A DNA stretch of 52,333 nucleotides, from assembly GCF_000753715.1 (NCBI RefSeq), contig NZ_JPER01000009.1:1-52333 (forward strand), read 5' to 3'. Source of the stretch: Pseudidiomarina salinarum (GTDB taxonomy: Bacteria > Pseudomonadota > Gammaproteobacteria > Enterobacterales > Alteromonadaceae). Of this stretch, positions 9,821 through 18,876 are shown one piece after another. The notes under the pieces are model-generated. The model saw only the letters and a program-made list of their open reading frames with translations, did not search any database and was not told where the DNA came from. How positions within the stretch are numbered: the stretch's first letter is position 1; the number at the start of each line of letters is the position of its first letter. The translations under genes and the position numbers were made by a program.

Positions 9821-9850
9821 TTGGCAAGCGGCAGAGCTAAATGGTAAATT
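9821..9850 (+). promoter_or_regulatory. Candidate mrp operon promoter with adjacent inverted repeat
   Basis: TTGGCA (9821-9826), an 18-base spacer and TAAATT (9845-9850), with an upstream TGG giving an extended -10. It overlaps an inverted repeat, ATTCAAA (9848-9854) and TTTGAAT (9865-9871), with a 10-base spacer. That repeat could be an operator or a leader hairpin. The mrpA start is 54 bases further on. Confidence 0.5.
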
Positions 9851-9903
9851 CAAATCCATCAACTTTTGAATGATTCGTATCAGATACCGACATAAGGGTT
9901 CTC

Positions 9904-12693
9904 ATGAATCTAGCAGCTATTGTTTTGTTACCGTTTTTCGGTGCTCTGTTACCGCTCTTATTGCGGCATAAAACCAGAATATGGATTACCAGCAGTGCAG
10001 CGTTAGTAACTTTAGCCAGCCTGACCATACTGTTACTTGCCGCGCCAGCGACTTTAAACGGCGAGGTGCCGCAGTTGATGGTGCCATGGCTACCTGACCT
10101 CGGCCTGCACTTTGCCATCCGCTTAGATGGCTTATCACTGCTGTTTGCCGGTCTGATACTGGGCATCGGTATATTGATTGTGATTTATGCTCACTATTAT
10201 CTGAGTAGCCGCGACGACAGCCCCCGGTTTTTCGCCTATTTACTGCTATTTATGGGATCCATGCTGGGTATTGTCACGGCTGACAACCTGATCCTGATGT
10301 GGCTGTTCTGGGAGCTGACCAGTATTTCGTCGTTCTTACTTATTGGTTACTGGTTTCATCAAAGCAATGCCCGCCGTGGCGCGCGCATGGCGCTGGCGGT
10401 TACTGGCGGCGGTGGTCTGGCGCTACTGGCCGGCATCTTATTAATCGGTAACATTGCCGGCAGTTATCAGCTGGATGCGGTATTCGCCGCTGCCGACCAA
10501 ATTCGCGAACACGAGCTTTACCTGCCAGCCCTGTTACTGGTATTACTGGGGGCTTTTACCAAGTCTGCCCAGTTCCCTTTCCAGTTCTGGCTGCCCCATG
10601 CGATGGCGGCGCCAACCCCGGTCAGTGCCTACCTGCACTCAGCCACCATGGTAAAAGCCGGTATCTTCCTGATGGCCCGGCTGTTCCCGGTACTGGGTGG
10701 CACGCCGGAATGGTTCATCATAGTGACGCTTACTGGTCTGGCGACCCTGCTATTTGGCGCTTATTTTGCGCTGTTAAAGACCGACCTGAAAGGATTGCTG
10801 GCATTCTCTACCATCAGCCATCTGGGCTTAATCACGATGCTGCTTGGGCTCGGTAGTCGCGGTGCTCTGCTAGCCGCGCTGTTCCACATACTTAACCACG
10901 CGACTTTTAAAGCCGGTCTGTTCATGATCTCAGGTATTATTGACCATGAAACCGGCAGCCGGGATATGCGTAAGCTCAGCGGCCTGCGCAAAGCCATGCC
11001 ATTTACTATGGTACTGGCAGTTATCACCTCGGCGGCAATGGCTGGCCTGCCCTTATTCAACGGTTTTCTGTCGAAGGAGATGTTCTTTACCGAAAGCTAT
11101 CAACAGGATCTTTTTGGCGGTTTGTCCTGGCTGGTGCCGGTGTTAGCGACCTTAGGCGGGATGTTATCCGTCGCCTACTCAATCCGCTTCGTGCATGACG
11201 TGTTTTTCCAGGAGCCGGCCAAAGATTTACCTAAAGATCCGCATGAGCCGCCGCTGATGATGCGAGCGCCGGTCATTATCCTGGCGGCGCTGTGTATACT
11301 GGTTGGCGTGGCGCCGATGCTGATGGTATCAGGCTTGCTGGAGCCGGCGCTGGCCGCAGTGTCGGGAACTGTTGGCGAGATTGACATTGCGATCTGGCAC
11401 GGCTTCAATATCCCCTTGCTCATGAGCGCTTTTGCAATTGCCGGTGGTATCGGCATCTATATTGGCCGGGACGAGCTATTTACTTTTAACCGGCAGTTTG
11501 ATCACCACGATGCCAAAGAGATCTTTGCTCGCCTGGTAAAACGCACTACGACTTTAAGCGATGCGTTCATGCAGCGTATCGAAACCGGCTCACTGCAGCG
11601 TTATATCGCCGCGCTACTGGTTATCTGCCTGGTTTTTGTTATCCCTGAACTGTTTAAAATTAAGGCGCTCACCGGCGATCGTCCGCAGCTGCCAGTAGAC
11701 TTTATCAGTATGATTGGCTCCATCGCGCTGATACTCGCCGCTTTTGGTACAGCGATATTCCATCGCCAGCGGCTTACCTCACTGATGATGTTGTCAGTAG
11801 TGGGCTTGCTGGTCAGTCTGGTATTCATTCGCTTCTCAGCCGCCGACCTGGCAATGACCCAGCTCGTGGTTGAAGTGGTTAGTATTCTGCTGATGATTCT
11901 GGCGTTGTTTTTTATGCCGCAGCGGATCCCGCGGGCCTCGAGTGGACGCCGGGTAGCGCGTGACGTACTACTGGCAGGTTTTGTTGGGGGCGTTGTTGGT
12001 ACCCTGAACTACGCGTTGCTAACCCGGCCAGCGAATACCATTTCCGACTTCTTCCTGGCAAACTCAGTACCCGGAGGCGGCGGTACGAACGTAGTCAACG
12101 TGATTCTGGTCGACTTCCGTGGTTTTGATACCCTTGGCGAAATTACGGTCTTAGCAATTGCCGCGGCCGGCATTCACAAACTGCTTAATAATTTACGGCC
12201 CTTTATGCCATCCAGCGATGTCGACGGACGTCCCTGGCATAGCACCACTCATCCTTTGTTAGTCCAGGTCGTCGCGCAAACCATCTTGTCGCTGGCACTG
12301 ATGGTCTCGGTTTATATCTTCCTGCGCGGTCACAACTTGCCGGGTGGCGGCTTTATCGCTGGCCTGGTCACTGCGGCGGCCATGATTCTGCAGTACATGG
12401 CAAATGGTGTGGACTGGGTGAAAAGCCGCTTTGATTACAACTATCAGACGCTGACCTCTGTTGGCGTGATGATTGCTTTCTTAACTGGTCTTGGTAGCTG
12501 GGTATTTGGTCATAATTATCTGACTTCAGCCTTTACTTATGTCGAGTGGCCTATCGTTGGCAAATTCGAGCTGGCTACCGCTATTTTATTTGATTTAGGC
12601 GTATATCTAACAGTTATTGGTGCGACACTGATGATTCTGGCTAACTTTGGCCAGATGACCACCCGCCACAGACCCCGTCAGGAGGGACATTAA
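9904..12693 (+). CDS. mrpA: Mrp cation/proton antiporter subunit A fused to MrpB
   Basis: 929 residues. The N-terminal two thirds is an NADH-dehydrogenase-ND5-like proton channel with the key acidic helix ([21 protein letters not shown]) and lysine helices ([11 protein letters not shown]). It continues into MbhD/MbhE-like segments (about residues 610-770; [20 protein letters not shown]). The last ~125 residues are an MrpB domain ([20 protein letters not shown]), so no separate mrpB exists: the fused PhaAB-type arrangement. It exchanges internal sodium (or potassium) for protons in the inner membrane and supports alkali and salt tolerance. It is the first of six overlapping genes; Shine-Dalgarno AAGGG precedes the ATG. 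Confidence 0.95.
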   Translation: MNLAAIVLLPFFGALLPLLLRHKTRIWITSSAALVTLASLTILLLAAPATLNGEVPQLMVPWLPDLGLHFAIRLDGLSLLFAGLILGIGILIVIYAHYYLSSRDDSPRFFAYLLLFMGSMLGIVTADNLILMWLFWELTSISSFLLIGYWFHQSNARRGARMALAVTGGGGLALLAGILLIGNIAGSYQLDAVFAAADQIREHELYLPALLLVLLGAFTKSAQFPFQFWLPHAMAAPTPVSAYLHSATMVKAGIFLMARLFPVLGGTPEWFIIVTLTGLATLLFGAYFALLKTDLKGLLAFSTISHLGLITMLLGLGSRGALLAALFHILNHATFKAGLFMISGIIDHETGSRDMRKLSGLRKAMPFTMVLAVITSAAMAGLPLFNGFLSKEMFFTESYQQDLFGGLSWLVPVLATLGGMLSVAYSIRFVHDVFFQEPAKDLPKDPHEPPLMMRAPVIILAALCILVGVAPMLMVSGLLEPALAAVSGTVGEIDIAIWHGFNIPLLMSAFAIAGGIGIYIGRDELFTFNRQFDHHDAKEIFARLVKRTTTLSDAFMQRIETGSLQRYIAALLVICLVFVIPELFKIKALTGDRPQLPVDFISMIGSIALILAAFGTAIFHRQRLTSLMMLSVVGLLVSLVFIRFSAADLAMTQLVVEVVSILLMILALFFMPQRIPRASSGRRVARDVLLAGFVGGVVGTLNYALLTRPANTISDFFLANSVPGGGGTNVVNVILVDFRGFDTLGEITVLAIAAAGIHKLLNNLRPFMPSSDVDGRPWHSTTHPLLVQVVAQTILSLALMVSVYIFLRGHNLPGGGFIAGLVTAAAMILQYMANGVDWVKSRFDYNYQTLTSVGVMIAFLTGLGSWVFGHNYLTSAFTYVEWPIVGKFELATAILFDLGVYLTVIGATLMILANFGQMTTRHRPRQEGH

Positions 12694-13037
12694 TGGAAAC
12701 TTTGTACGCAGTCACTGTTGGCGTTCTGACCGCTTGCAGCGTGTTTCTTATACTACGGGGCCGGTCGTTTCCGATCGTAATCGGCATCACCATGCTGTCC
12801 TACGCGGTTAACCTGTTTTTGTTTTCCAGTGGCCGCCTGGCGATAGATCAGCTGCCATTGATTGGTAAGAGTGAAACTTATACCGACCCCTTGCCTCAGG
12901 CACTGGTGCTAACCGCTATTGTTATCGGTTTCGCGATGACTGCCTACGCTATTATTCTGGCCGTCCGGGTGCGGGGTGAGATAGGCTCCGATGAAGTCAA
13001 TGAACCCAACCATCCTGATTCAGAAGGTAGCCGTTAA
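12693..13037 (+). CDS. mrpC: Mrp antiporter subunit C
   Basis: 114 residues, three predicted membrane helices, NuoK-like. It starts in a TAATG overlap with the mrpA stop, preceded by AGGAGGG. The QALVLTAIVIGFAMTAYAIIL helix is characteristic of MrpC. It also overlaps mrpD by TAATG, which implies translational coupling and equal subunit supply. Confidence 0.95.
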   Translation: METLYAVTVGVLTACSVFLILRGRSFPIVIGITMLSYAVNLFLFSSGRLAIDQLPLIGKSETYTDPLPQALVLTAIVIGFAMTAYAIILAVRVRGEIGSDEVNEPNHPDSEGSR

Positions 13038-14557
13038 TGCTGAGTCAACATCTGGTTATTTTACCCATACTGATTCCGTTACTGGCAGCGTTGTTGCAAC
13101 TGCTGCCCTGGGGCGCTAATCCGCAGTTTTATCGCCGGATTATTGGTTTGGTGTCATGCAGCGTACTGCTTGTTGTCAGTGCCTTACTACTGATCACCAG
13201 CACCGAAGGCGCCCAGGTTTATGCGCTCGGTAGCTGGCAAGCTCCCTACGGCATCGTGCTGGTCGCTGACCGCCTGTCGGCCCTGATGGTTTTGCTTACC
13301 GCTGTACTGGCGCTACCTGTGCTGATCTACGCCTGTCATGGTGAAGATAATCTGGGTTCCCATTTTCAGGCGTTATTTCAGTTTCAGTTGGTGGGTATTA
13401 TCGGCGCGTTTCTGACCGGCGACTTATTCAACCTCTTTGTATTTTTCGAGATTCTGCTGATTTCCAGTTACGCCCTGTTGATGCATGGTGGTGGTAAACT
13501 TAAGCTTCGGGCCTGTTTGCATTATGTCCTGCTTAATCTCACCGGCTCGGCTATCTTCCTGATCAGCCTGGGCGTGCTGTACGGTATTACCGGCACCCTG
13601 AACATGGCCGACATGGCCGTTAAAGTGGCTGCCCTTACTGGCGACGATGCCACTATAGCGCGCGCCGGCGGTATCTTATTGCTGGTAGTTTTTGGTCTTA
13701 AGGCAGCCCTTCTGCCACTGTACTTCTGGCTTCCTCAGGCCTATGCCATGACCACCGGCACCGTGGCGGCCTTGTTCGCTATTATGACCAAAGTTGGTAT
13801 TTACGGCATTCTGCGGGTATTTACGCTGATATTCGGCGCCGGTGCCGGCGAAGCGGCGATGCTGGGCTATGACTGGCTGTGGTGGCTTGGCCTGGCAACC
13901 CTGGCGATAGGCGGCATAGGCGTTATCGGCAGCCGGGACCTGCGACTTGTTATTTCCTACCTGGTGGTAATATCAGTAGGCACTATGCTGACAACTTTTA
14001 GTATGGGCAATGAGCGGGCTATCAGCGCGGTCGTGTACTATCTGTTTCATTCCACGCTGGTTACCGGTGCGCTGTTTCTGTTGGTGGACATCATGGCCAA
14101 ACAACGTGGCAAAACGGCTTCGCGCATAATTAAAGGACGTAAACTGGCGCAACACGCGCTACTGGGTGTGTTATTCCTGATATCCGCCGTTACGGTCATT
14201 GGTATGCCGCCATTGTCAGGATTTATCGGCAAGTTATTTATTCTGGAAGCGGCCCGCACCGGCGCACAGGTCGCTCTTTTATGGCCGCTGGTGCTGTTCA
14301 GTAGCTTCCTGGTGATGGTTGCTCTGGCCCGCGCTGGCAGCCGGATGTTCTGGCATACCTTTGAAGGGAAAGCTGCAGAGGATAAGAGCCCCGCAGGCCA
14401 GTTGGTTGCGGTGGCGTTATTGCTCAGCGGCGCCGTCCTGATGACATTGTTCGCACGCCCCATCAGCGCCTATACTGATGCTATTGCCCATGATCTGATG
14501 CATCCGCAGTCTTATATTTCGACGGTATTACACCAATCGGGAGGGGCTCATGAGTAA
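13037..14557 (+). CDS. mrpD: Mrp antiporter subunit D
   Basis: 506 residues, about 14 membrane helices, related to the NuoN/NuoM proton channels. It carries the acidic helix (LFNLFVFFEILLISSYALL), whose glutamate is essential in studied Mrp systems, and the central lysine helix region (GLKAALLPLYFWLPQAYAMT). It overlaps mrpE by 8 bases. Confidence 0.96.
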   Translation: MLSQHLVILPILIPLLAALLQLLPWGANPQFYRRIIGLVSCSVLLVVSALLLITSTEGAQVYALGSWQAPYGIVLVADRLSALMVLLTAVLALPVLIYACHGEDNLGSHFQALFQFQLVGIIGAFLTGDLFNLFVFFEILLISSYALLMHGGGKLKLRACLHYVLLNLTGSAIFLISLGVLYGITGTLNMADMAVKVAALTGDDATIARAGGILLLVVFGLKAALLPLYFWLPQAYAMTTGTVAALFAIMTKVGIYGILRVFTLIFGAGAGEAAMLGYDWLWWLGLATLAIGGIGVIGSRDLRLVISYLVVISVGTMLTTFSMGNERAISAVVYYLFHSTLVTGALFLLVDIMAKQRGKTASRIIKGRKLAQHALLGVLFLISAVTVIGMPPLSGFIGKLFILEAARTGAQVALLWPLVLFSSFLVMVALARAGSRMFWHTFEGKAAEDKSPAGQLVAVALLLSGAVLMTLFARPISAYTDAIAHDLMHPQSYISTVLHQSGGAHE

Positions 14558-15038
14558 ATTTATTCCGGCACCCTGGTTAAGCCTGTTTCTGCTGGTGTTC
14601 TGGTTGTTGTTGCAGAACTCGATAACGCCTGGCCTGATCGTACTGGGAGCAGTGTTTGCGTTACTGATTCCCTTGTATACCAACCGTGCACGGGACTTCC
14701 GGCTAACGCTTCACCGGCCGCTCAAAGCCTTACAATATATCGTGTTATTAATCATCGATATTATTCTGTCTAACTTTAATATCGCCGCTATTATCCTGCT
14801 GCCCCAGCGCAAGGTAAAACCGGCGCTGATCGAATACCCACTGGATATCACCGGCGAAATCCCGACCACTATTCTGGCGAGTACTATCAGTCTGACGCCG
14901 GGCACTATTACTGCGGAAGTAAGCCGGGACGGACGCTCCCTGCTCATTCACGGCCTTAACGTGCAGGATCCGGAAGCCATGATTGAACAGATAAAAAACC
15001 GCTATGAGCGTCGGCTGAAGGAGATTTTCCAATGTTAA
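14550..15038 (+). CDS. mrpE: Mrp antiporter subunit E
   Basis: 162 residues. Two N-terminal membrane helices are followed by a soluble cytoplasmic domain with the signature TISLTPGTITAEVSRDGR. MrpE stabilises the complex. Shine-Dalgarno GGGAGGGG lies inside the end of mrpD. It overlaps mrpF by 7 bases. Confidence 0.95.
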   Translation: MSKFIPAPWLSLFLLVFWLLLQNSITPGLIVLGAVFALLIPLYTNRARDFRLTLHRPLKALQYIVLLIIDIILSNFNIAAIILLPQRKVKPALIEYPLDITGEIPTTILASTISLTPGTITAEVSRDGRSLLIHGLNVQDPEAMIEQIKNRYERRLKEIFQC

Positions 15039-15301
15039 TTTATGCCTTACAGATCGCGTTTTTATTGATGGCACTGTCGCTGATGCTGAATATCTGGCGC
15101 CTGTTCCGCGGCCCTGATTTACCGGACCGGATTCTGGCGCTTGATACCATCTACATTAACTCGCTCGCGTTGCTGATACTCTTTGGTATCTGGCATCACA
15201 CCATGTTCTATTTCGAAGCAGCCGTGCTGATTGCGATGCTGGGCTTTATTGGTACGGTGGCCGCAGCTAAGTTCTTATTGCGCGGCGACATCATCGAATG
15301 A
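15032..15301 (+). CDS. mrpF: Mrp antiporter subunit F
   Basis: 89 residues, three membrane helices, with the family motif RGPDLPDRILALDT between helices 1 and 2. The start overlaps the mrpE end and has AAGGAG upstream. Confidence 0.95.
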   Translation: MLIYALQIAFLLMALSLMLNIWRLFRGPDLPDRILALDTIYINSLALLILFGIWHHTMFYFEAAVLIAMLGFIGTVAAAKFLLRGDIIE

Positions 15302-15311
15302 GGAGAACTTA

Positions 15312-15677
15312 ATGGCTACCCTACCTGTTTGGGCTGACTGGCTGATTTCATTTTTTGTATTACTGGGTGCGGGCTTTGCCTTTGTCGGCTCGGTCGGTCT
15401 GGTGCGTTTACCCGACTTCATGTCGCGCCTGCATGCTCCCACTAAAAGCACCACCTTAGGCGTGGGCGGGATCATTATCGGCTCCAGCCTTTATTTTTCG
15501 GTTACCACCCACTTCAGCGCCCATGAGCTGCTCATTGCTATTTTCCTGTTTCTCACGGCGCCTATTAGTGCTCACCTGCTGGCCAAAGCAGGCTTACACC
15601 TGCACCTGAAGTTGATTTCGAACACGCAGGATTTAAGAAAGAAACCTGAGCAATATGCCGACCGGGAAGCCGACTAA
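15312..15677 (+). CDS. mrpG: Mrp antiporter subunit G
   Basis: 121 residues from ATG 15312 (MATLPVWADWLISFFVLLGA), 10 bases after the mrpF stop with AGGAGA. The frame stays open upstream but only as overlap with mrpF. The motif VRLPDFMSRLHAPTKSTTLG is diagnostic for MrpG. It is the last gene of the operon; its stop overlaps the stop of the convergent prepilin-like gene by 4 bases and no terminator is visible. Confidence 0.95.
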   Translation: MATLPVWADWLISFFVLLGAGFAFVGSVGLVRLPDFMSRLHAPTKSTTLGVGGIIIGSSLYFSVTTHFSAHELLIAIFLFLTAPISAHLLAKAGLHLHLKLISNTQDLRKKPEQYADREAD

Positions 15678-16399
15678 AAGGTACTGCGCGCTTTCAAACA
15701 ATGGCCTGATACGTACATACAGTTCCACAGTGCCTGATACAGTGCAGCCGTATCGGCACTGAGCTGGTTCAGTGAGAAACCATTTGCTACTACGTCCTGC
15801 CCATAGATATCGGCAACAGCCAGATTATCGACGATAGCAGTGTCGCTCACTATGTTCGTAATTTTAATCTCGTTTGCGCCGAGGCTATCGCTATCCAGCG
15901 TGCGAATATTAAATAGTATCTGATTATTTAACGACAGCGCCACCTCCATTACCGGCGGTTGCGTACTTACCCTCATAACTTTTTTTGATGAGGCAGCACC
16001 AGTCCCGGGGGCCGGCAAACTAATAACTAATTCGCCATTATCATATTCAGCAACTTGTTCCAGCGGTTCATAAAAGTGTGCCAGCTGATCTTCTGTAAGA
16101 TTACGAATAACAAACCTGAAATTTCCCAGCTGCTGATAACCTTGCAGCCAGGCAGGTATAGGCGGAAGCGAATAAGCGCCTGACAGACTCGTCAGGGTCG
16201 CTGGCCAGTAGCCATAATCTTTCCGGTATGCCAATACCCCCTGATGCCAGAACAGCAGCTCCTGATGTATCTGCTGTGCTTTACGCAAGTCCCGTAAAGT
16301 CTGCCCTTCAGGGTGATAATTAAGCCAGGCACCGGAGAATACGACCAAGAGCGCAGTAACTAGTGGTAACGCGAAACCATTACTCCGGTACATGAGCAA
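15674..16399 (-). CDS. Prepilin-like protein at the end of the Tad locus
   Basis: 241 residues. The N-terminus MLMYRSNGFALPLVTALLVV resembles a class III signal: basic leader, glycine, phenylalanine, then a hydrophobic helix. It lacks the usual glutamate at mature position 5, as GspK-like minor pseudopilins do. The rest is a periplasmic domain with a C-terminal CMYVSGHC cysteine pair that could form a disulfide. The start overlaps the TPR lipoprotein gene; the ATG at 16393 is an alternative. It is probably a minor tip or initiation subunit of the neighbouring pilus; the role is inference from position and N-terminus. Confidence 0.75.
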   Translation of the reverse strand: MLMYRSNGFALPLVTALLVVFSGAWLNYHPEGQTLRDLRKAQQIHQELLFWHQGVLAYRKDYGYWPATLTSLSGAYSLPPIPAWLQGYQQLGNFRFVIRNLTEDQLAHFYEPLEQVAEYDNGELVISLPAPGTGAASSKKVMRVSTQPPVMEVALSLNNQILFNIRTLDSDSLGANEIKITNIVSDTAIVDNLAVADIYGQDVVANGFSLNQLSADTAALYQALWNCMYVSGHCLKARSTF

Positions 16400-16871
16400 G
16401 GTCCTGCAATAGCCTGGAATCGACTTGTTGTAGCACCATCAGCTGTTGCAATAGCTTACGGTATTCCCGGTTAAACCGTTGCTGTTCACCAGTGTCCCCG
16501 CTGTCAGACAGGTAAGCGGTGCCCGTAAGCAGTAGCTCGGTGGCCTGCCTTAAACGCAAGGCCGCCATATTCCGCCAGATAGCCGGTTGCTGCTGACGAA
16601 AATCAAGGCACTGTTGATAGGAGCTAAGCGCTTCTTCATAGCGATGTTGACGAAAGCTGATGTGCCCCAGATAGCACCAGCCCGGCGACAGATCATCCTC
16701 GTCGCCGACAATTTCGCGCCACAAGCCCTCCGCCAGGTGCAAATCGCCCTGACGATAAGCCAGTTCTGCGGCTTTCAGTGAGCTCTGGTTGGTGGGATCC
16801 TGGCCAGGCGAGCCGGTAGTCGCACAGCCTCCAGCAGCTACCATTAGTAGTAGCATCAGCACCCTACCCAT
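16380..16871 (-). CDS. TPR-repeat lipoprotein, TadD-like
   Basis: 163 residues from ATG 16871, chosen because it gives a lipoprotein signal (MGRVLMLLLMVAAGGC, lipidated Cys16) and has GAAGGAAG upstream. The mature part holds two or three TPR-like helical pairs (AELAYRQGDLHLAEGLWREI; GHISFRQHRYEEALSSYQQC). In Tad systems TadD is such a TPR lipoprotein that helps secretin assembly, so this is a likely counterpart, shorter than usual. It overlaps both neighbours. Confidence 0.75.
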   Translation of the reverse strand: MGRVLMLLLMVAAGGCATTGSPGQDPTNQSSLKAAELAYRQGDLHLAEGLWREIVGDEDDLSPGWCYLGHISFRQHRYEEALSSYQQCLDFRQQQPAIWRNMAALRLRQATELLLTGTAYLSDSGDTGEQQRFNREYRKLLQQLMVLQQVDSRLLQDLAHVPE

Positions 16872-17232
16872 AAGTAACTTCCTTCTGAATAAATTGCAGA
16901 TTAAAACCCTGCCAGCTTTCCAGCGGTAACGGATAGCCGGCCTCACATTCAATAACCGAAGCAGCGGCCGGGATATGTATTACCCGGCCAGGCTGTATAT
17001 TTCGGTGAACAGCGACAATCTGTTGTTGCTTATTCAAGCCAACAACATCAATGGCAAAGCGCATACCCCAGCTATGAATAGCGGAACAGCGAGGGAACCA
17101 ATAGGCTCGTTGTCGCGGAATCCCTGATTGATGAAGCATACCGAGCAAACGTTGGGGAAACGATTCCATAACCAAAACATCGTTCCATAAACAGTGATTG
17201 TTATGGTAAAGAATGAAACGTCCTTGTTTCAT
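16864..17232 (-). CDS. DUF192 family protein within the Tad locus
   Basis: 122 residues from ATG 17232, with an excellent AAGGAGG Shine-Dalgarno. It matches the DUF192 (COG1430) pattern: hydrophobic core strands, RLLGMLHQSGIPRQRAYWFP, then SWGMRFAIDVVGLN and a late IECEAGYP segment. DUF192 proteins are small beta-rich proteins of unknown role and are often secreted. This one lacks a signal peptide and would be cytoplasmic. It sits between tadC and the TPR lipoprotein gene with overlaps, so it is expressed as part of the pilus operon. Confidence 0.8.
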   Translation of the reverse strand: MKQGRFILYHNNHCLWNDVLVMESFPQRLLGMLHQSGIPRQRAYWFPRCSAIHSWGMRFAIDVVGLNKQQQIVAVHRNIQPGRVIHIPAAASVIECEAGYPLPLESWQGFNLQFIQKEVTYG

Positions 17233-17234
17233 GA

Positions 17235-18035
17235 TTAACCTCCTTGTAGAAATCCCAAAAAAACCGGGCCCAGAATTAACAAAAATGTGACCGGGAAGAA
17301 ACACACCAACAGGGGCAGCAATAGCTTCACCGCGGCTTCCTGCGCTTTTTTTTCTGCCGCCAGTAGCTGGGCATTACGTGCCTGCTTGGCTTGCTGTTCC
17401 AGGGTATCAGCTAACGAACCGCCAGCCGCCCGGGCCTGTATTACTGCGGCAGTAAACAGATGTATCCAGGGATGCCGAATACGGCTGTATAAGTCGTCGA
17501 GGGTTTCTTCAATACTAAAGCCAGCTTGCTGCTGACGATTGACCCTGGCGATCTCCGCTAATGCTACGGAATTGCCGCTCAGCGAAGCGATGGTATGCAA
17601 TACTGCCCGAAATGACAGCCCGGCATGGATCAACATCGCTATCATATCCAGCGTAGCGGGCCATTGTTTTAATAACTTTTGTCTGTATTCGCGCCGCTGC
17701 TGATACTGATAAAGCAGATAGACCAGGAGTACTCCGATCAATAACCCGCGAAACCACCAGTGAAAAGGGATCAGCAGAATCAGGATAAGCACCAACAACT
17801 GGAAAGCTTTTTGCAGCAACCACTGGGCAGCCGTCATCTCAGTCATATTACGGTTTAACTGATAACGGATAATTTTTTGTACTGGCGCTGGCAGCCGTTG
17901 ACAGATACGCGCGCTGAAATTCAGCAGCCGGGCGCTAGCGGTTAGCCAGCCGTAAATTTCTATCGCCATCCAGATGCATAACGCACCCGCAAGCGCTGTA
18001 CAAATTAGAATTACCAGTTCATTCATAACGACCAC
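17235..18035 (-). CDS. tadC: Tad pilus inner-membrane platform protein TadC
   Basis: Up to 266 residues; GTG 18035 has an AGGA nine bases upstream, and the ATG at 18026 (MNELVILICTALAG) in the ATGA overlap with tadB is the alternative start. It is a type II secretion F-domain protein with membrane helices at the N-terminus, at about 80-110, and at the C-terminus (LLLPLLVCFFPVTFLLILGP). It pairs with TadB to form the platform driven by the TadA ATPase. Confidence 0.88.
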   Translation of the reverse strand: MVVMNELVILICTALAGALCIWMAIEIYGWLTASARLLNFSARICQRLPAPVQKIIRYQLNRNMTEMTAAQWLLQKAFQLLVLILILLIPFHWWFRGLLIGVLLVYLLYQYQQRREYRQKLLKQWPATLDMIAMLIHAGLSFRAVLHTIASLSGNSVALAEIARVNRQQQAGFSIEETLDDLYSRIRHPWIHLFTAAVIQARAAGGSLADTLEQQAKQARNAQLLAAEKKAQEAAVKLLLPLLVCFFPVTFLLILGPVFLGFLQGG

Positions 18036-18876
18036 TACCCATGATCCTGCGGATCAGCAAATGCCCTATCAGCATAAGCACCAGACAAATACCCAATATG
18101 ATCTGGCCGTGCCGGGTGCCGGTAAGTAAGTCGGTATTAGCCGGGTGCAGCCGCTGCAAAATAAAAAATAAACCAATCGGCAACAGGAACATGACCTTGC
18201 CCTGCATCCTCGCCTGCGCAGACAGGCTTTGTAATCGTTCCCGTGCATAAAGTTGCTGCTGCAGCGCCGTGGCCATACGTTGTAAGACAGCGACCTGCTG
18301 CCCACCATGCTGCATGCCCAAGGTAAGCGTGAGACAAAAAAACTGTACAGCCTCGGTAGGTACGCGTCGGTAAAAATCATCGAGCGCCTGCGATAGCGCG
18401 TCGCCAAGTTTCAGGCGATGGACCAGTAAGATAAACTCAGAGCGCAGCGGGCGCTGCAGTTGACTGCTTGTCAGTTCCAGTGCTGGTAGCAGGCTGAGGC
18501 CGGAGGCCATGGCACTACTAACCATATGCAGACAGTCGGGAAGCTGAACACCAATCCGCTGATAACGTTTTATCAGCAGCCAACGGCGCAGCCAGGGAAT
18601 GGCAACAGCAAAGGCCATTAAACCCATTAAAGCTGCGGATAAATCCCACCATACGCCAATGAACAGCGCTGGCGGCATCAGCATAAGCGCAGATATCAAC
18701 CACAAGCGCCCAGCTGACATATAGATCAGAAACTCTGCCAGGGTCTGTTCCGTTTCGTCACGAAGTTCGTCGTGCAACTGCCTGACCTGATGACGGTTTA
18801 GCAACAATATCAGCATCCCGACCAGGAAGGTTGTCAGCGCAATCAGGCCGCAAACAATCAGTAAGCTGGTGTTCAT
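18019..18876 (-). CDS. tadB: Tad pilus inner-membrane platform protein TadB
   Basis: 285 residues from the ATG at 18876, which forms an ATGA overlap with the tadA stop; an ATG five codons earlier (18891) is possible. F-domain of the type II secretion superfamily, with helices at the N-terminus, mid-protein (LMPPALFIGVWWDLSAALMG) and C-terminus. The cytoplasmic loop carries LPDCLHMVSSAMASGLSLLP, typical of TadB/GspF. It partners TadC. Confidence 0.88.
   Translation of the reverse strand: MNTSLLIVCGLIALTTFLVGMLILLLNRHQVRQLHDELRDETEQTLAEFLIYMSAGRLWLISALMLMPPALFIGVWWDLSAALMGLMAFAVAIPWLRRWLLIKRYQRIGVQLPDCLHMVSSAMASGLSLLPALELTSSQLQRPLRSEFILLVHRLKLGDALSQALDDFYRRVPTEAVQFFCLTLTLGMQHGGQQVAVLQRMATALQQQLYARERLQSLSAQARMQGKVMFLLPIGLFFILQRLHPANTDLLTGTRHGQIILGICLVLMLIGHLLIRRIMGSGRYE

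Larger units (their letters stand above)
9520..9903. other. Divergent intergenic region between spc and mrp operons
   Basis: 384 bases without a gene. Left part: the spc leader (about 80 bases, with a hairpin at 9550-9563) and its promoter. Middle part (about 9640-9800): no supported feature and no remnant of rpsQ that I can see. Right part: the candidate mrp promoter and an inverted repeat. Confidence 0.7.
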
